64,000 bases of DNA from Rhodospirillales bacterium (lineage in GTDB: Bacteria > Pseudomonadota > Alphaproteobacteria > Rhodospirillales > WMHbin7). Where the stretch lies: the NCBI GenBank assembly GCA_016215555.1, contig JACRJC010000004.1:26683-90682 (forward strand). Direction: 5' to 3'. Positions 7,556 to 17,643 of this stretch are shown here, one piece after another; position 1 is the stretch's first letter, and each line of letters starts with the position of its first letter. Below the pieces are notes generated by a model. That model made no database searches, was not told the DNA's origin, and saw only the letters and a program-made list of their open reading frames with translations. A program made the translations under genes and the position numbers.

Positions 7556-9103
7556 TCAATTTTTGATGCCAGTGTTACAGTAGGGATGCGCCATTTGAAC
7601 ATTGCTGAGATTCCCCCCTCCGCCATCACGTTTCGGAACAATGTGATCAAAGGAAACAGACTTTAGGGTCATCAGCCGACCACCACAGATACTACACTTC
7701 AATGATTGAGCAAGGGCGTCACGGAGAAACACTGCGGACTTAGTGTTATCAGATATTTTCGATTTTACTGCGCCTTGTATATCCAGGATTCTTCCCGTAA
7801 ACCCAATGCTGGCGAGCAAATCCTCCGTAGAAATTTCTTTCCTTGAAGTAAGCTGCTTTATAAGCGCAACCAACATATCCCTGACCTTTGTCACTCGCGC
7901 TTCACGATTTACATTCGCAAACATTTGAGAGATTAGTGGTTTATTGGTAATCAAGAACTCCTCAAGACCGGCCCGTACTTGTGAAAAGTTTTTGAAGAAT
8001 GCGTCGTCGTTATTTCGTACACGCTCCGCTATCAGTCTGACGGTTCCCAGAAACAAGTGACGAGCATGCACTCCATGTTCATTATAAAAGTAGACTGCGG
8101 GATGCAAACCCAAACTCGCTGCCCCATTTCCTGTTAGGCGCGATGCGATTTCTTTTGCATATTTCAGGACGGTTAATGTGTCACTTCCATCGACATCTTC
8201 TGGATCAGCCTCAATTTCACGAGTCTTAGACTGGGTTGAAGCGCAAATCTCAAGAAAGTCAATCAATAATGAGAGGGCATTATGTGGCGACACCGGCCCA
8301 CCCAACGGCAAATCAAGCGTTTTAATCGGTGAGTCAGCCTCAGGATCAAACAAAATATTGTGAAACTCCTCCGCTGCTGCCTCAATTTGTTTCTGGCTCG
8401 CGTCAGGGAATCTCGCCCAGTACTTATTCCCTGTTCCCGCCCTAAGAATTGCTCGGGAGGCTATCGCAATGGCCTTCTTACGATTAACAAGGAGCATCTC
8501 TTCGATATCATTCAAGGGAGTCCCTTGGGAATTAATTTTGAAGAACGATTTCTCCGCTACATCTGAGTTTCCTTGTACCCATTGCAAATCAAGCGCCCTT
8601 GTCACCAAATTTCCCGCACGTTTTGTGATTTCTGGACCACTCGTTGTGGTGCCTACGAGAGACTTTAAGCTCGTATATCTACCAACTTTGCTTTCGACCA
8701 ATTTACGGGTCTTCTTTGCTATGCGCTTTTGCGCATCTGAGATTTCACCACCATAATATTTTATTGAAATTGCACCATCGCCATAATCATCATTCATCCA
8801 AGCTCGCAGCGCGCTCAGCCTATGCCCACCGTCAATTACGAAAATAAACGCTGACGATTTCCACAAAATAAGCGATGGAATTAGTTCGTTTTCTAAAAAG
8901 CTTTCCAGAAAAGTAACGATTTGGTCAGGTGACCAATGGTTTGTTTCACGCTGAAAATCAGGCTTCCTGAGCAACCCACGTACCGGTGATGAGTCCTCCA
9001 AATTTGAAATCGGAAAGTCTTTGAAAAGTTGCTGAGTAAACTCTTGCCCCAACAACTCAAAATCGGCTCGTGGGATCATCGCGTCCAGGTTCACATTCGC
9101 CAT
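7556..9103 (-). CDS. DUF262-HNH protein, GmrSD-like predicted nuclease (defence candidate)
   Basis: 515 residues. The N-terminal domain has VIDGGHRLSALRAW (about 90-102), the DGxxRLxAL motif of the DUF262/ParB-Srx-like fold found in GmrS-type NTPases. The C-terminal 48 residues are a zinc-supported HNH nuclease: CSIC, FDHIVPKRDGGGG, NLSN and HPYCN. The combination resembles type IV (modification-dependent) restriction enzymes and other DUF262-HNH anti-phage proteins; its target is unknown. The ATG at 9103 has a strong GGGGGAAG site, better than the in-frame ATG at 9148. Its base composition and codons are visibly AT-richer than all neighbours, and it stands alone between prfC and a VOC gene, which suggests transfer. 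Confidence 0.85.
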   Translation of the reverse strand: MANVNLDAMIPRADFELLGQEFTQQLFKDFPISNLEDSSPVRGLLRKPDFQRETNHWSPDQIVTFLESFLENELIPSLILWKSSAFIFVIDGGHRLSALRAWMNDDYGDGAISIKYYGGEISDAQKRIAKKTRKLVESKVGRYTSLKSLVGTTTSGPEITKRAGNLVTRALDLQWVQGNSDVAEKSFFKINSQGTPLNDIEEMLLVNRKKAIAIASRAILRAGTGNKYWARFPDASQKQIEAAAEEFHNILFDPEADSPIKTLDLPLGGPVSPHNALSLLIDFLEICASTQSKTREIEADPEDVDGSDTLTVLKYAKEIASRLTGNGAASLGLHPAVYFYNEHGVHARHLFLGTVRLIAERVRNNDDAFFKNFSQVRAGLEEFLITNKPLISQMFANVNREARVTKVRDMLVALIKQLTSRKEISTEDLLASIGFTGRILDIQGAVKSKISDNTKSAVFLRDALAQSLKCSICGGRLMTLKSVSFDHIVPKRDGGGGNLSNVQMAHPYCNTGIKN

Positions 9104-9236
9104 GAGCTTCCCCCAATCAAAACAATTGAACAATCTATAGTATTCCAAACGAACTTATACCAGTCCATTTTTTCAGTTAAAACTTTGGCTCTCCCTAAGA
9201 AGAAAAACAAATCGGAGCGCTTGCCCTCCAGAAACA

Positions 9237-9260
9237 CTCCTGACACCATGCTGTCAGGAG
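9237..9260. promoter_or_regulatory. 9-bp inverted repeat between divergent genes
   Basis: CTCCTGACA and TGTCAGGAG flank a 6-base loop in the gap between the DUF262-HNH gene (leftward) and the VOC gene (rightward). There is no T-run on the rightward strand, so an operator is more likely than a terminator. The binding protein is unknown. Confidence 0.35.
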
Positions 9261-9309
9261 GGGGGTGGTAGAAGCATCCATCGCTTCACCACCCTCGAAG
9301 GAGAAATTC

Positions 9310-9699
9310 ATGAACTGCCCCAGCGCTTCCACCTGGTTCGAAATACCCGTCGCCGACTTTGAGCGCGCCGTCTCCTTCTGGGAGAAAACGTTGGGCGTGA
9401 CGCTCAAGAGCGAGCAATGCCCCACCACCAGCATGCAGATGGCCATCTTCCCCTATCAAAGCCCCGAGGGCACCAGCGGCTGCCTGATCGCGGGCACTTG
9501 CACGCCTTCCAGCAACGGCACGGCGGTCTATCTGCTGGTCAAGGACAGTTTGGAAGCCACCATGGGCCGCGCCATCAAGAATGGCGGCAAGGAGCTGCAT
9601 CCCATCACGCCGCTGCCCGACCCCATCGGGCGTTTCGCGGTCATCCAAGACAGCGAGGGCAATCGCGTCGGCCTGCACCAATTCCCGACCGCCACTTGA
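9310..9699 (+). CDS. VOC-family (glyoxalase/bleomycin-resistance fold) protein
   Basis: 129 residues. The start MNCPSASTWFEIPVADFERA and the C-terminal DPIGRFAVIQDSEGNRVGL are typical of single-domain VOC proteins, with the IPVxDxxRAxxFW helix and the GRFAxxxDxEGN metal-site region. Members are isomerases, dioxygenases or drug-binding proteins, and the substrate cannot be predicted. The start at 9310 has AAGGAG upstream. It directly precedes a WYL regulator and the two are probably one transcription unit. Confidence 0.85.
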   Translation: MNCPSASTWFEIPVADFERAVSFWEKTLGVTLKSEQCPTTSMQMAIFPYQSPEGTSGCLIAGTCTPSSNGTAVYLLVKDSLEATMGRAIKNGGKELHPITPLPDPIGRFAVIQDSEGNRVGLHQFPTAT

Positions 9700-9709
9700 T
9701 AAATGTCTG

Positions 9710-9769
9710 GTGGACCGATTCACCTTGCGAAAGGTACGATCCACTAGACCTTCGCAAGGATCGGACCAC
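9710..9769. promoter_or_regulatory. Long imperfect dyad before the WYL regulator (candidate operator)
   Basis: Two nested inverted repeats: GTGGACCGAT (9710-9719) with ATCGGACCAC (9760-9769), one mismatch, and CCTTGCGAAAGGT (9723-9735) with ACCTTCGCAAGG (9748-9759). The whole structure ends 2 bp before the ATG of the regulator at 9772. An autoregulatory site is the simplest reading. Confidence 0.5.
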
Positions 9770-9771
9770 AC

Positions 9772-10476
9772 ATGCGCCGCGCCGACCGTCTGTTCCGCAT
9801 CGTCCAGAAGCTGCGCCAGGGCCGCCTGACCAAGGCCGCCGATCTGGCCCGCGAATTGGAAGTGTCGGAACGGACGGTCTACCGCGACATGCAAGAGCTG
9901 ATGAGCAACGGCCTGCCCATCGAGGGCGAGGCCGGCGTCGGCTATCTGTTGCGCGGCGAACTCGATATGCCGCCCCTGGCCTTCACCCGCGAGGAGTTGG
10001 AGGCGCTGGTCGTGGGGGCAAGGCTGATCCGCGCCTGGACCGGGGGCGAGCTGTCAACGGCGGCAGCCCAGGCGCTGGACAAGATCGTCGCCGTCATGCC
10101 CGATGCCAAGCCGCAATCCTGGCTGTTCGCCCCCGGGCAAATGCCCAAACTTTGGCGCAAGCGCCTTGATCTCATCCAGGCGGCGCTGAACGACAGCCGG
10201 GTCTTGCTCGTCACCTATACCGACGCCGACGGCAAACCCAGCCAACGCGAAATATGGCCGCTGGGCCTGTTCTTCTGGGGCAAGGTGTGGACGCTGACCG
10301 CCTGGTGCGAGCTGCGGCAGGATTTTCGCAATTTCCGCCTCGACCGTTTCGAAAATGTGAAAAGCGCCGGACGGCGCTTCCAGCCGGTGCCGGGTCGCCG
10401 CCTGGACGACTATATGGCCATCGTCGCCGCCGAATGCGGTGCCCCCATTCCGGGCTTGCCCAAAGCATTGTCGTAG
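9772..10476 (+). CDS. YafY-type transcriptional regulator (HTH_11 plus WYL domain)
   Basis: 234 residues. Residues 1-60 are a winged helix (LTKAADLARELEVSERTVYR, the helix-turn-helix). A linker and the WYL domain follow from about 135 (VLLVTYTDADGKPSQREIWP, LFFWGKVWTLTAWCELRQDF, FRLDRF). WYL domains bind ligands or nucleic-acid fragments and control the attached DNA-binding part. The gene follows the VOC gene after 72 bp that hold a large dyad. It may regulate itself and the VOC gene. Confidence 0.9.
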   Translation: MRRADRLFRIVQKLRQGRLTKAADLARELEVSERTVYRDMQELMSNGLPIEGEAGVGYLLRGELDMPPLAFTREELEALVVGARLIRAWTGGELSTAAAQALDKIVAVMPDAKPQSWLFAPGQMPKLWRKRLDLIQAALNDSRVLLVTYTDADGKPSQREIWPLGLFFWGKVWTLTAWCELRQDFRNFRLDRFENVKSAGRRFQPVPGRRLDDYMAIVAAECGAPIPGLPKALS

Positions 10477-10564
10477 CTCGCTCAACAATAAGTTTCGCAT
10501 TTGTGTGATTGTTTCTATATCACAGACAATCCACCTTTGGAGGGCAAGCCCAAGGAGTTTTCCC

Positions 10565-11344
10565 ATGCCGCCCTTTCCCGCCCTGTTCGTTTCCCATGGC
10601 GCCCCCACCATGGCGATCGAGGATACGCCGACCCGCCGCTTTCTGGCGGAGCTTGGCGGGCAAATCGCCCGCCCCCGGGCGGTGCTGGCGGTCTCGTCCC
10701 ATTGGAGCGCCGGCAGCCCCGCCATCGGCGCATGTGAAGCCCCGGCGACGCTGCACGACTTCCACGGATTTCCGGAAGAATTATACGAGATCGATTATCC
10801 CGCGCCCGGCCATCTTGATCTGACCTTGCGCGTTCAAGAGCTTTTGAAGGACAAGGGCATCGATGCGGCGCTTGATGCCCATCGCGGTCTTGACCATGCC
10901 ATTTGGACGCCTCTGCGCCTGATGTATCCCCAGGCCGATATTCCCGTCGTGCCGCTGGCCGTGCTGCCGCGCGAAAATGGAGCCTTCCATTACAAGCTGG
11001 GCCAAGCCCTGCGACCCTTGCGCGACCAGGGCGTGCTGATTCTGGCCTCGGGCGGCATCACCCATAATTTGCGCGAATACATGGTCCGAGGTCCGGAGGC
11101 ACCGTTCGAACCTTGGGCCAAAGCCTTTACCGATTGGGTCTTGGAAAAATCCATTTCCCGCGACGACGACGCCTTGATGACTTGGGAACAAGCCCCCCAG
11201 GCCTTGCGCAACCATCCCAGCCCAGAACATTTCTTGCCGTTCCTGGTCAGCTTGGGCGCGGCCACGCCAGGACGGCCCGCAAGGCGCTTGCATCAGGCCC
11301 AGGGCTGGGGCGTGCTGGCCTTGGATGCTTATGTGTTTGGTTGA
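10565..11344 (+). CDS. LigB-family extradiol dioxygenase (DODA/YgiD type)
   Basis: 259 residues. Zn/Fe-binding histidines lie in FVSHGAPTM (about 11), VSSHWSAG (about 45) and GGITHNLREY (about 165), as in the class III dioxygenases of the 4,5-DOPA dioxygenase/YgiD group. It would cleave catechol-type rings; the physiological substrate is unknown. The ATG at 10565 has an AAGGAG site 6 bp upstream. It is convergent with an MFS gene, overlapping its end by 16 bp. Confidence 0.88.
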   Translation: MPPFPALFVSHGAPTMAIEDTPTRRFLAELGGQIARPRAVLAVSSHWSAGSPAIGACEAPATLHDFHGFPEELYEIDYPAPGHLDLTLRVQELLKDKGIDAALDAHRGLDHAIWTPLRLMYPQADIPVVPLAVLPRENGAFHYKLGQALRPLRDQGVLILASGGITHNLREYMVRGPEAPFEPWAKAFTDWVLEKSISRDDDALMTWEQAPQALRNHPSPEHFLPFLVSLGAATPGRPARRLHQAQGWGVLALDAYVFG

Positions 11345-12549
11345 ACCCTAAGCGCCGCCGTCAGAAGAATCGCCAAGCCGGCCAACCCAGAAATCATCCA
11401 ATAGGCAGCGGTGAAATTGCCATTGGCCTGGGCGATCAGACCGGCCAGGGCCGGACCCGCGATTTGTCCTGCGCCAAAAATCAACGTGATGGTGCCGAAG
11501 CCCTTGACCGCCCGCTCGGGCCCCAGATTGTCGCCCACCATCGCCGCCATGATGCCGGGCACCGCCCAGGCCGAAACCCCGAACAGGGCGATGGCCAGAT
11601 AGATGCCGCCCGTGCCCGGATGCAGCGCCACCAGGGCATAGCTGGTCATCTGCAGCGCATAGGGAAGGGCCAGGCCGATCTTGCGCCCCAGCCGGTCCGA
11701 CAGCATGCCGAACAGCGGCCCCGACAACAGGCTTAATCCCCCCACCCAAATCCAGAACTGTCCGGCCTCGGCTTCGGCCATACCGAAATCGCGCACCAAG
11801 GTGGTGACGATGAAGGTGGCGAAGACGGCATAGGTGGAACCGAACAGGAAATAGATGGCGCCGAGATGGGCCAGGAACCGCGCCGCATCGGCCCTCGAGG
11901 ACGGAACATGGCCGGGCGGCAGCGGCGGCGGCGCGCCGCCGACCGGTTCCAGTCCCAACTCCTCGGGCCGGTTGCGCAAGACCAGATAGGCCAGCAAGGC
12001 CCCGCCCAGGGACATGGCGCCCAGCAATGTCCAACCCATGCGCCAGCCCTCGGGGCCCAGGCTGCGGTTGAGATAGGGAATGGTCAGGCCGGCGAACATG
12101 ATGGCGAAACCCGAGCCGATGACGATGAAACCGGCGGCGCGACCGCGCAGATGGCGGGCGAACCAATGCGAAACCAGCCCCATGACCGGCACATTGGCCC
12201 CCGCCGAGCCCAGGCCGGTCAGCACATACAAGGCCAGCACCTCGAAGAATCCCGCCGCCCGCCCGACCAGCAGCATCGAGGCGCCGACCAGGAACAGGGA
12301 ACCGGCGATGGCAAGGCGCGCGCCCAGACGCCGCACCAGGCTTCCGGCCAGCAGCACGGCCAGCAGATAGCCCAGGAAATTGCCGGTGCTGATATAGCCC
12401 ATCTCGTCATAGGAAAGGTCGAGCGACGCCCCCATCGAGGGCAGCAGCATGCCCAGCGCGAAACGGCCCAACCCCAAGGCGACGAAGATGGTCACCGTGC
12501 CCATGGGCACGATGAACCAGCCGTAGTGGATGTTTTTTGGGAAGCCCAT
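11329..12549 (-). CDS. MFS transporter (YbfB/YjiJ-like)
   Basis: About 406 residues with twelve predicted membrane spans. The N-terminus [20 protein letters not shown] and [12 protein letters not shown] resemble the YbfB/YjiJ group. The loop 2-3 signature appears as [15 protein letters not shown] and the loop 8-9 copy as [16 protein letters not shown]. The substrate is not predictable. I use the ATG at 12549, preceded by AGAGGAAAC; longer in-frame starts would overlap the divergent gpsA start region. Confidence 0.85.
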   Translation of the reverse strand: MGFPKNIHYGWFIVPMGTVTIFVALGLGRFALGMLLPSMGASLDLSYDEMGYISTGNFLGYLLAVLLAGSLVRRLGARLAIAGSLFLVGASMLLVGRAAGFFEVLALYVLTGLGSAGANVPVMGLVSHWFARHLRGRAAGFIVIGSGFAIMFAGLTIPYLNRSLGPEGWRMGWTLLGAMSLGGALLAYLVLRNRPEELGLEPVGGAPPPLPPGHVPSSRADAARFLAHLGAIYFLFGSTYAVFATFIVTTLVRDFGMAEAEAGQFWIWVGGLSLLSGPLFGMLSDRLGRKIGLALPYALQMTSYALVALHPGTGGIYLAIALFGVSAWAVPGIMAAMVGDNLGPERAVKGFGTITLIFGAGQIAGPALAGLIAQANGNFTAAYWMISGLAGLAILLTAALRVQPNT

Positions 12550-12615
12550 GTTTCCTCTGGCCCGCTTTTCTGCAATCATGCGGCGTCGCTTCACAACAAG
12601 CAAGCCGGTACCAGA

Positions 12616-13614
12616 ATGCGCAATATCAGCCATATCGGAATCATCGGCGCCGGGGCCTGGGGCACGGCGCTGGCCGTCTCGGCCCGGCGCTCGGGCCTGA
12701 AGGTCACGCTATGGGCGCATGAGGCCGATGTCGCCGACGCCATTCGAAGCAAGCACGAAAACCCCGTTTTCCTGCCCGGCATCAAGCTCGACCCCGGCAT
12801 TGCCGCCACCACCGAGCCCGACGCTTTGCTGGAAACCGACGCCGTGCTGGCGGTGGCTCCGGCCCAATTCCTGCGCCCGACCCTGGCCCGTTTCGCGCCC
12901 GGCTGGCCGGAAGGCCTGCCGCTGGTGCTGTGCGCCAAGGGAATCGAGCAGGGCACATTGGATCTGATGACCGAAGTCGCCGCCGAAATTCTGCCCAAAG
13001 CGGCGCTGGCGGTTTTGTCCGGCCCCACCTTCGCCATCGAGGTGGCCCGCGGCTTGCCGACGGCGGTGACGCTGGCCTGCAAGGATGCCAGGCTGGGGGC
13101 CAAGCTGGTCAGCGCCTTGGGCACGCGCAGCCTGCGCCCCTATCTGGGCGACGATCCCATCGGGGCCGAGGTCGGGGGTGCTGTCAAGAATGTGCTGGCC
13201 ATCGCCTGCGGCATCGTCTCGGGCAAGGGCTTCGGCGACAATGCCCGGGCGGCCCTGATTACGCGCGGCTTGGCCGAGATCGTGCGTCTAGCCGTCGCCA
13301 AGGGCGGAAAGCCGGAAACGCTGATGGGCCTGTCGGGCCTGGGCGATTTGATCTTGACCGCCAACTCCACGCAGTCTCGCAATTTCTCGGTCGGCGTGCA
13401 GTTGGGCCAGGGCAAGACCCTGGCCGAGGCTTTGGCCGGCAAATCCTCGGTCGCCGAGGGTGTGGCCAGCGCCGCCTCGACCGTGGCCCTGGGGCGCAAG
13501 ATGGGCGTCGAAATGCCGATTTCGCAAGCCGTCGATGCCGTGCTCAACCAAGGCGCCGATCTCGACGCCACCATCGAAGCCCTGCTGTCGCGGCCCTTCA
13601 AGAACGAGGTTTGA
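12616..13614 (+). CDS. gpsA: NAD(P)-dependent glycerol-3-phosphate dehydrogenase
   Basis: 332 residues. The Rossmann motif [14 protein letters not shown] is at the N-terminus. [44 protein letters not shown] (catalytic Lys) and [12 protein letters not shown] follow in family order. It makes sn-glycerol 3-phosphate from dihydroxyacetone phosphate for phospholipid synthesis. It heads a tight run with the YciI and EVE genes (4 bp gap, then a 4-bp overlap). Confidence 0.96.
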   Translation: MRNISHIGIIGAGAWGTALAVSARRSGLKVTLWAHEADVADAIRSKHENPVFLPGIKLDPGIAATTEPDALLETDAVLAVAPAQFLRPTLARFAPGWPEGLPLVLCAKGIEQGTLDLMTEVAAEILPKAALAVLSGPTFAIEVARGLPTAVTLACKDARLGAKLVSALGTRSLRPYLGDDPIGAEVGGAVKNVLAIACGIVSGKGFGDNARAALITRGLAEIVRLAVAKGGKPETLMGLSGLGDLILTANSTQSRNFSVGVQLGQGKTLAEALAGKSSVAEGVASAASTVALGRKMGVEMPISQAVDAVLNQGADLDATIEALLSRPFKNEV

Positions 13615-13618
13615 AAAA

Positions 13619-13900
13619 ATGCTGTTTGCCATTCTGTGCAAGGACAAGCCGGGGGCGCTGCCCCTGCGCCTCGCCAACCGCGAGGCCCATCTCGCCTATA
13701 TCCGGGAAGGCTGGGTCTCGAAAATCGTCACCGCCGGCCCCATTTTCGCCGATGACGGCCAAAGCATGGCCGGCAGCCTGCTGATCATGGATCTCGCCGA
13801 CCAGGGCGAGGCCCAGCGCTATCTCGACGGCGACCCCTATGGCAAGGCCGGATTGTTCGAAAGCTGCGAGGTCTGGCCCTATAAGAAGGTTTTTCCTTGA
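13619..13900 (+). CDS. YciI-family protein
   Basis: 93 residues. The sequence LFAILCKDKPGALPLRLANR with HLAYI, GPIFADDGQSMAGSLLI and DPYGKAGLFESCEVWPYKK matches the YciI-like ferredoxin-like dimeric fold, with the conserved His-Asp pair pattern proposed as an active site. Its role is unknown. It begins 4 bp after gpsA. Its TGA overlaps the TTG start of the EVE gene (TTGA), a position conserved with EVE proteins in many alphaproteobacteria. Confidence 0.88.
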   Translation: MLFAILCKDKPGALPLRLANREAHLAYIREGWVSKIVTAGPIFADDGQSMAGSLLIMDLADQGEAQRYLDGDPYGKAGLFESCEVWPYKKVFP

Positions 13901-14637
13901 ACCATTGGCTGCTGAAATCCGAACCCTCGGCCTTTAGCTGGGACGATCAGGTCAAGAAGGGCGTCGAGCCCTGGACGGGCGTTCGCAACCATCAGGCCGC
14001 CAAATATCTGCGTTCCATGGGCAAGGGCGACCAGGCCTTCTTCTATCATTCGGTCGAGGAGAAGCGCATCGTCGGCATCGTCGAAGTGGCGCGCGAGTTC
14101 TATCTTGATCCCACGGCCAAGGAAGGCAATTGGGTGTGCGTCGATGTAAAGGCGGTTCGCCCCCTGTTCCGCCCCGTCACGCTGGCCCAGATCAAGGCCG
14201 AGCCGAAACTATCGGATATTCCTCTCATCAAGCAATCGCGCCTGTCGGTGATGCCACTCGACGAAAGGGCCTGGAACATCCTGATGACGATGGGGGGGGC
14301 TGTGATTACGATTCCCCTTTCCGATCTCCCCGACCCCGGCGCCAGGGCCTTCGTCTTGGAAAATGCCGACGGGACAAAAACCGGCGGTTTCGTGCTGCGC
14401 ATCGGCGACGTCATCCGGGCCTATGTCAATTCCTGCCCCCATACCGGAGCCCCCTTGAACTGGCAGGAGGACCGCTTCTTGGATTACACTCAGACCGACA
14501 TCCTGTGCAGCATGCATGGCGCCCGTTTCACCCCGGAAACCGGCTTTTGCACCATCGGCCCCTGCAAAGGCAAGCAACTGACCCCGCTTGCCGTTGAAAT
14601 CTCTCATGGAATGATTCACGTCCGGCCCTTGTCTTGA
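13897..14637 (+). CDS. EVE-domain protein fused in frame to a Rieske [2Fe-2S] domain
   Basis: 246 residues as written. Residues 1-132 are an EVE domain (HWLLKSEPSAFSWDD, WTGVRNHQAAKYLRSM, VSVMPLDERAW-like end), a fold that binds modified bases in nucleic acid. Residues 137-246 are a Rieske ferredoxin-like domain with C180-x-H182 and C204-xx-H207 as iron-sulfur ligands. The join falls on a run of eight G at 14292-14299. With seven G, the EVE frame would end at TGA 14303-14305 and the Rieske part could start at the overlapping GTG 14302. The fusion may therefore be real, phase-variable, or a sequencing slip. The start is TTG at 13897, giving the usual family N-terminus. Both parts look intact. 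Confidence 0.85.
   Translation: MNHWLLKSEPSAFSWDDQVKKGVEPWTGVRNHQAAKYLRSMGKGDQAFFYHSVEEKRIVGIVEVAREFYLDPTAKEGNWVCVDVKAVRPLFRPVTLAQIKAEPKLSDIPLIKQSRLSVMPLDERAWNILMTMGGAVITIPLSDLPDPGARAFVLENADGTKTGGFVLRIGDVIRAYVNSCPHTGAPLNWQEDRFLDYTQTDILCSMHGARFTPETGFCTIGPCKGKQLTPLAVEISHGMIHVRPLS
14292..14299 (+). repeat. G8 homopolymer at the EVE/Rieske junction
   Basis: Eight consecutive G residues lie inside the EVE-Rieske gene. Loss of one G creates an EVE stop (TGA) overlapping a GTG start for the Rieske domain, so tract length decides between one fused and two coupled proteins. Confidence 0.7.
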
Positions 14638-14656
14638 GCGCTTTTCCTGGCATAAT
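14629..14656 (+). promoter_or_regulatory. Possible sigma-70 type promoter of acs
   Basis: TTGTCT (14629-14634) and CATAAT (14651-14656) are separated by 16 bp and lie about 80 bp before the acs start. The -35 box overlaps the end of the preceding gene. The match is moderate. Confidence 0.35.
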
Positions 14657-14735
14657 CGGCCCATCGCACCGGTCGGCCAGCGCGTAAGGTGCTGGTTTGC
14701 CAAGATCACTAAGGATGAAGGGAGAACATCCAACT

Positions 14736-16679
<1,944 letters not shown>

Positions 16680-16703
16680 GTCTCACGCCTCGGCCAATTG
16701 GCG

Positions 16704-16735
16704 AAACGGCGCGGGTGATCCCCGCGCCGTTTTCG
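16704..16735 (+). terminator. Rho-independent terminator after acs
   Basis: The stem ACGGCGCGGG/CCCGCGCCGT around a 5-base loop is extended by AAA/TTT and followed by TTTTCG. It lies 25 bp after the acs stop. Confidence 0.85.
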
Positions 16736-16751
16736 TTTTCGGCTGGAAAGT

Positions 16752-17210
16752 CTATTGTGTGCCGTCGCACCAGGAGTGACGGGCCCCGCCATCGTAGCGG
16801 CGGGCCAAGCCTGCCTTGACCAGTTCCGTCGTCATATCGCCCCCCGATGCGTCCTGCACCAGGGCCAGAACCCGCCCGCCATACTTATCCGTCAGCACGT
16901 CGCGCAACTGCACGACCGATCCGTCCAGCCGTTGCGCAAGGAACTGGCGCGCCGCCTCGGCCTTTTCTCGTTCCAAGGCGCAGCGGGCCTTCAGTTCGGG
17001 AGCATCGGCGCCAAACAAACGGACCAGGGTTTCAACCTCCTGCCCCAGCCAGATATGCGCCCGCACGACGATGGTATCGCCATCGACGACGCGAACCACC
17101 TGCGCCGGAATGGGGCCCGCCAGCCGCTCGGCCGCCAAGGCGTCGTGGGCGGCAAGGACGAGAATCATCGCCAGGAGCATCAACACTCGCAATGGTATTT
17201 GCATATTCAT
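16752..17210 (-). CDS. Secreted or periplasmic thermonuclease-like protein (SNase fold)
   Basis: 152 residues. The signal peptide is MNMQIPLRVLMLLAMILVLA with a cleavage region near AHDALA. The SNase-like domain has RVVDGDTIVVRA, VRLFGADAPELKA and YGGRVLALV, corresponding to the catalytic Asp/Arg/Glu regions of staphylococcal nuclease. It probably degrades DNA or RNA outside the cytoplasm. I use the ATG at 17210; 17204 is equally possible. It is transcribed towards the acs terminator, which may serve both genes. Confidence 0.82.
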   Translation of the reverse strand: MNMQIPLRVLMLLAMILVLAAHDALAAERLAGPIPAQVVRVVDGDTIVVRAHIWLGQEVETLVRLFGADAPELKARCALEREKAEAARQFLAQRLDGSVVQLRDVLTDKYGGRVLALVQDASGGDMTTELVKAGLARRYDGGARHSWCDGTQ

Positions 17211-17298
17211 AAGCAAACGTATAGCGCGATTCTGTTCGCGCGTCAATATTGCGCAGGATTAAATATAGAACATTTCATGAATTATTTCAATACGGCAA

Positions 17299-17508
17299 CT
17301 AAAAGTCGCTGCAACGCCCCTTGCGTTCCCAGTCGCCGAAGCGGGTCGGCTCGGCCCCCTCCGGCCCCCCGCTTTCGCGAATCGCCTCGGCTTTCTCGAT
17401 TTTTCCGGTCGTTTCTTGGGGCGTCAAACCGATCGGCGGCGTCTGCCCCGGCTTCACGGGGCGGCGCAGCAGCGGCAGTTGTTCGGTTTTGTCTAAGGTG
17501 GCGTTCAT
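17299..17508 (-). CDS. DUF1674 protein, SDHAF4-like succinate dehydrogenase assembly factor
   Basis: 69 residues. The C-terminal signature AEPTRFGDWERKGRCSDF is diagnostic of DUF1674, the bacterial relatives of SDHAF4/Sdh8, which help assemble the flavoprotein subunit of succinate dehydrogenase. The start at 17508 (MNATLDKTEQ) gives a normal-sized protein; an upstream ATG at 17565 would add 19 unlikely residues. It is divergent from selD. Confidence 0.85.
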   Translation of the reverse strand: MNATLDKTEQLPLLRRPVKPGQTPPIGLTPQETTGKIEKAEAIRESGGPEGAEPTRFGDWERKGRCSDF

Positions 17509-17643
17509 GCCGCCATCATGCGCCAAAATCCCGGCGGCTCGCAATCGCCCATCTGCTGGCGGCAACGCTCGGGAAAAGATTGCCTATTACCGTCCCTTTC
17601 CTTGGCCTGTATCCTGGGAACGCATCAAGGATAAGGGACGGTC

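Noticed and set aside
10504..10524. CRP-like site TGTGAT...ATCACA before the LigB gene
   Set aside because: The spacing between the arms is 9 bp rather than 4-6, so it does not fit CRP; left as a chance repeat.
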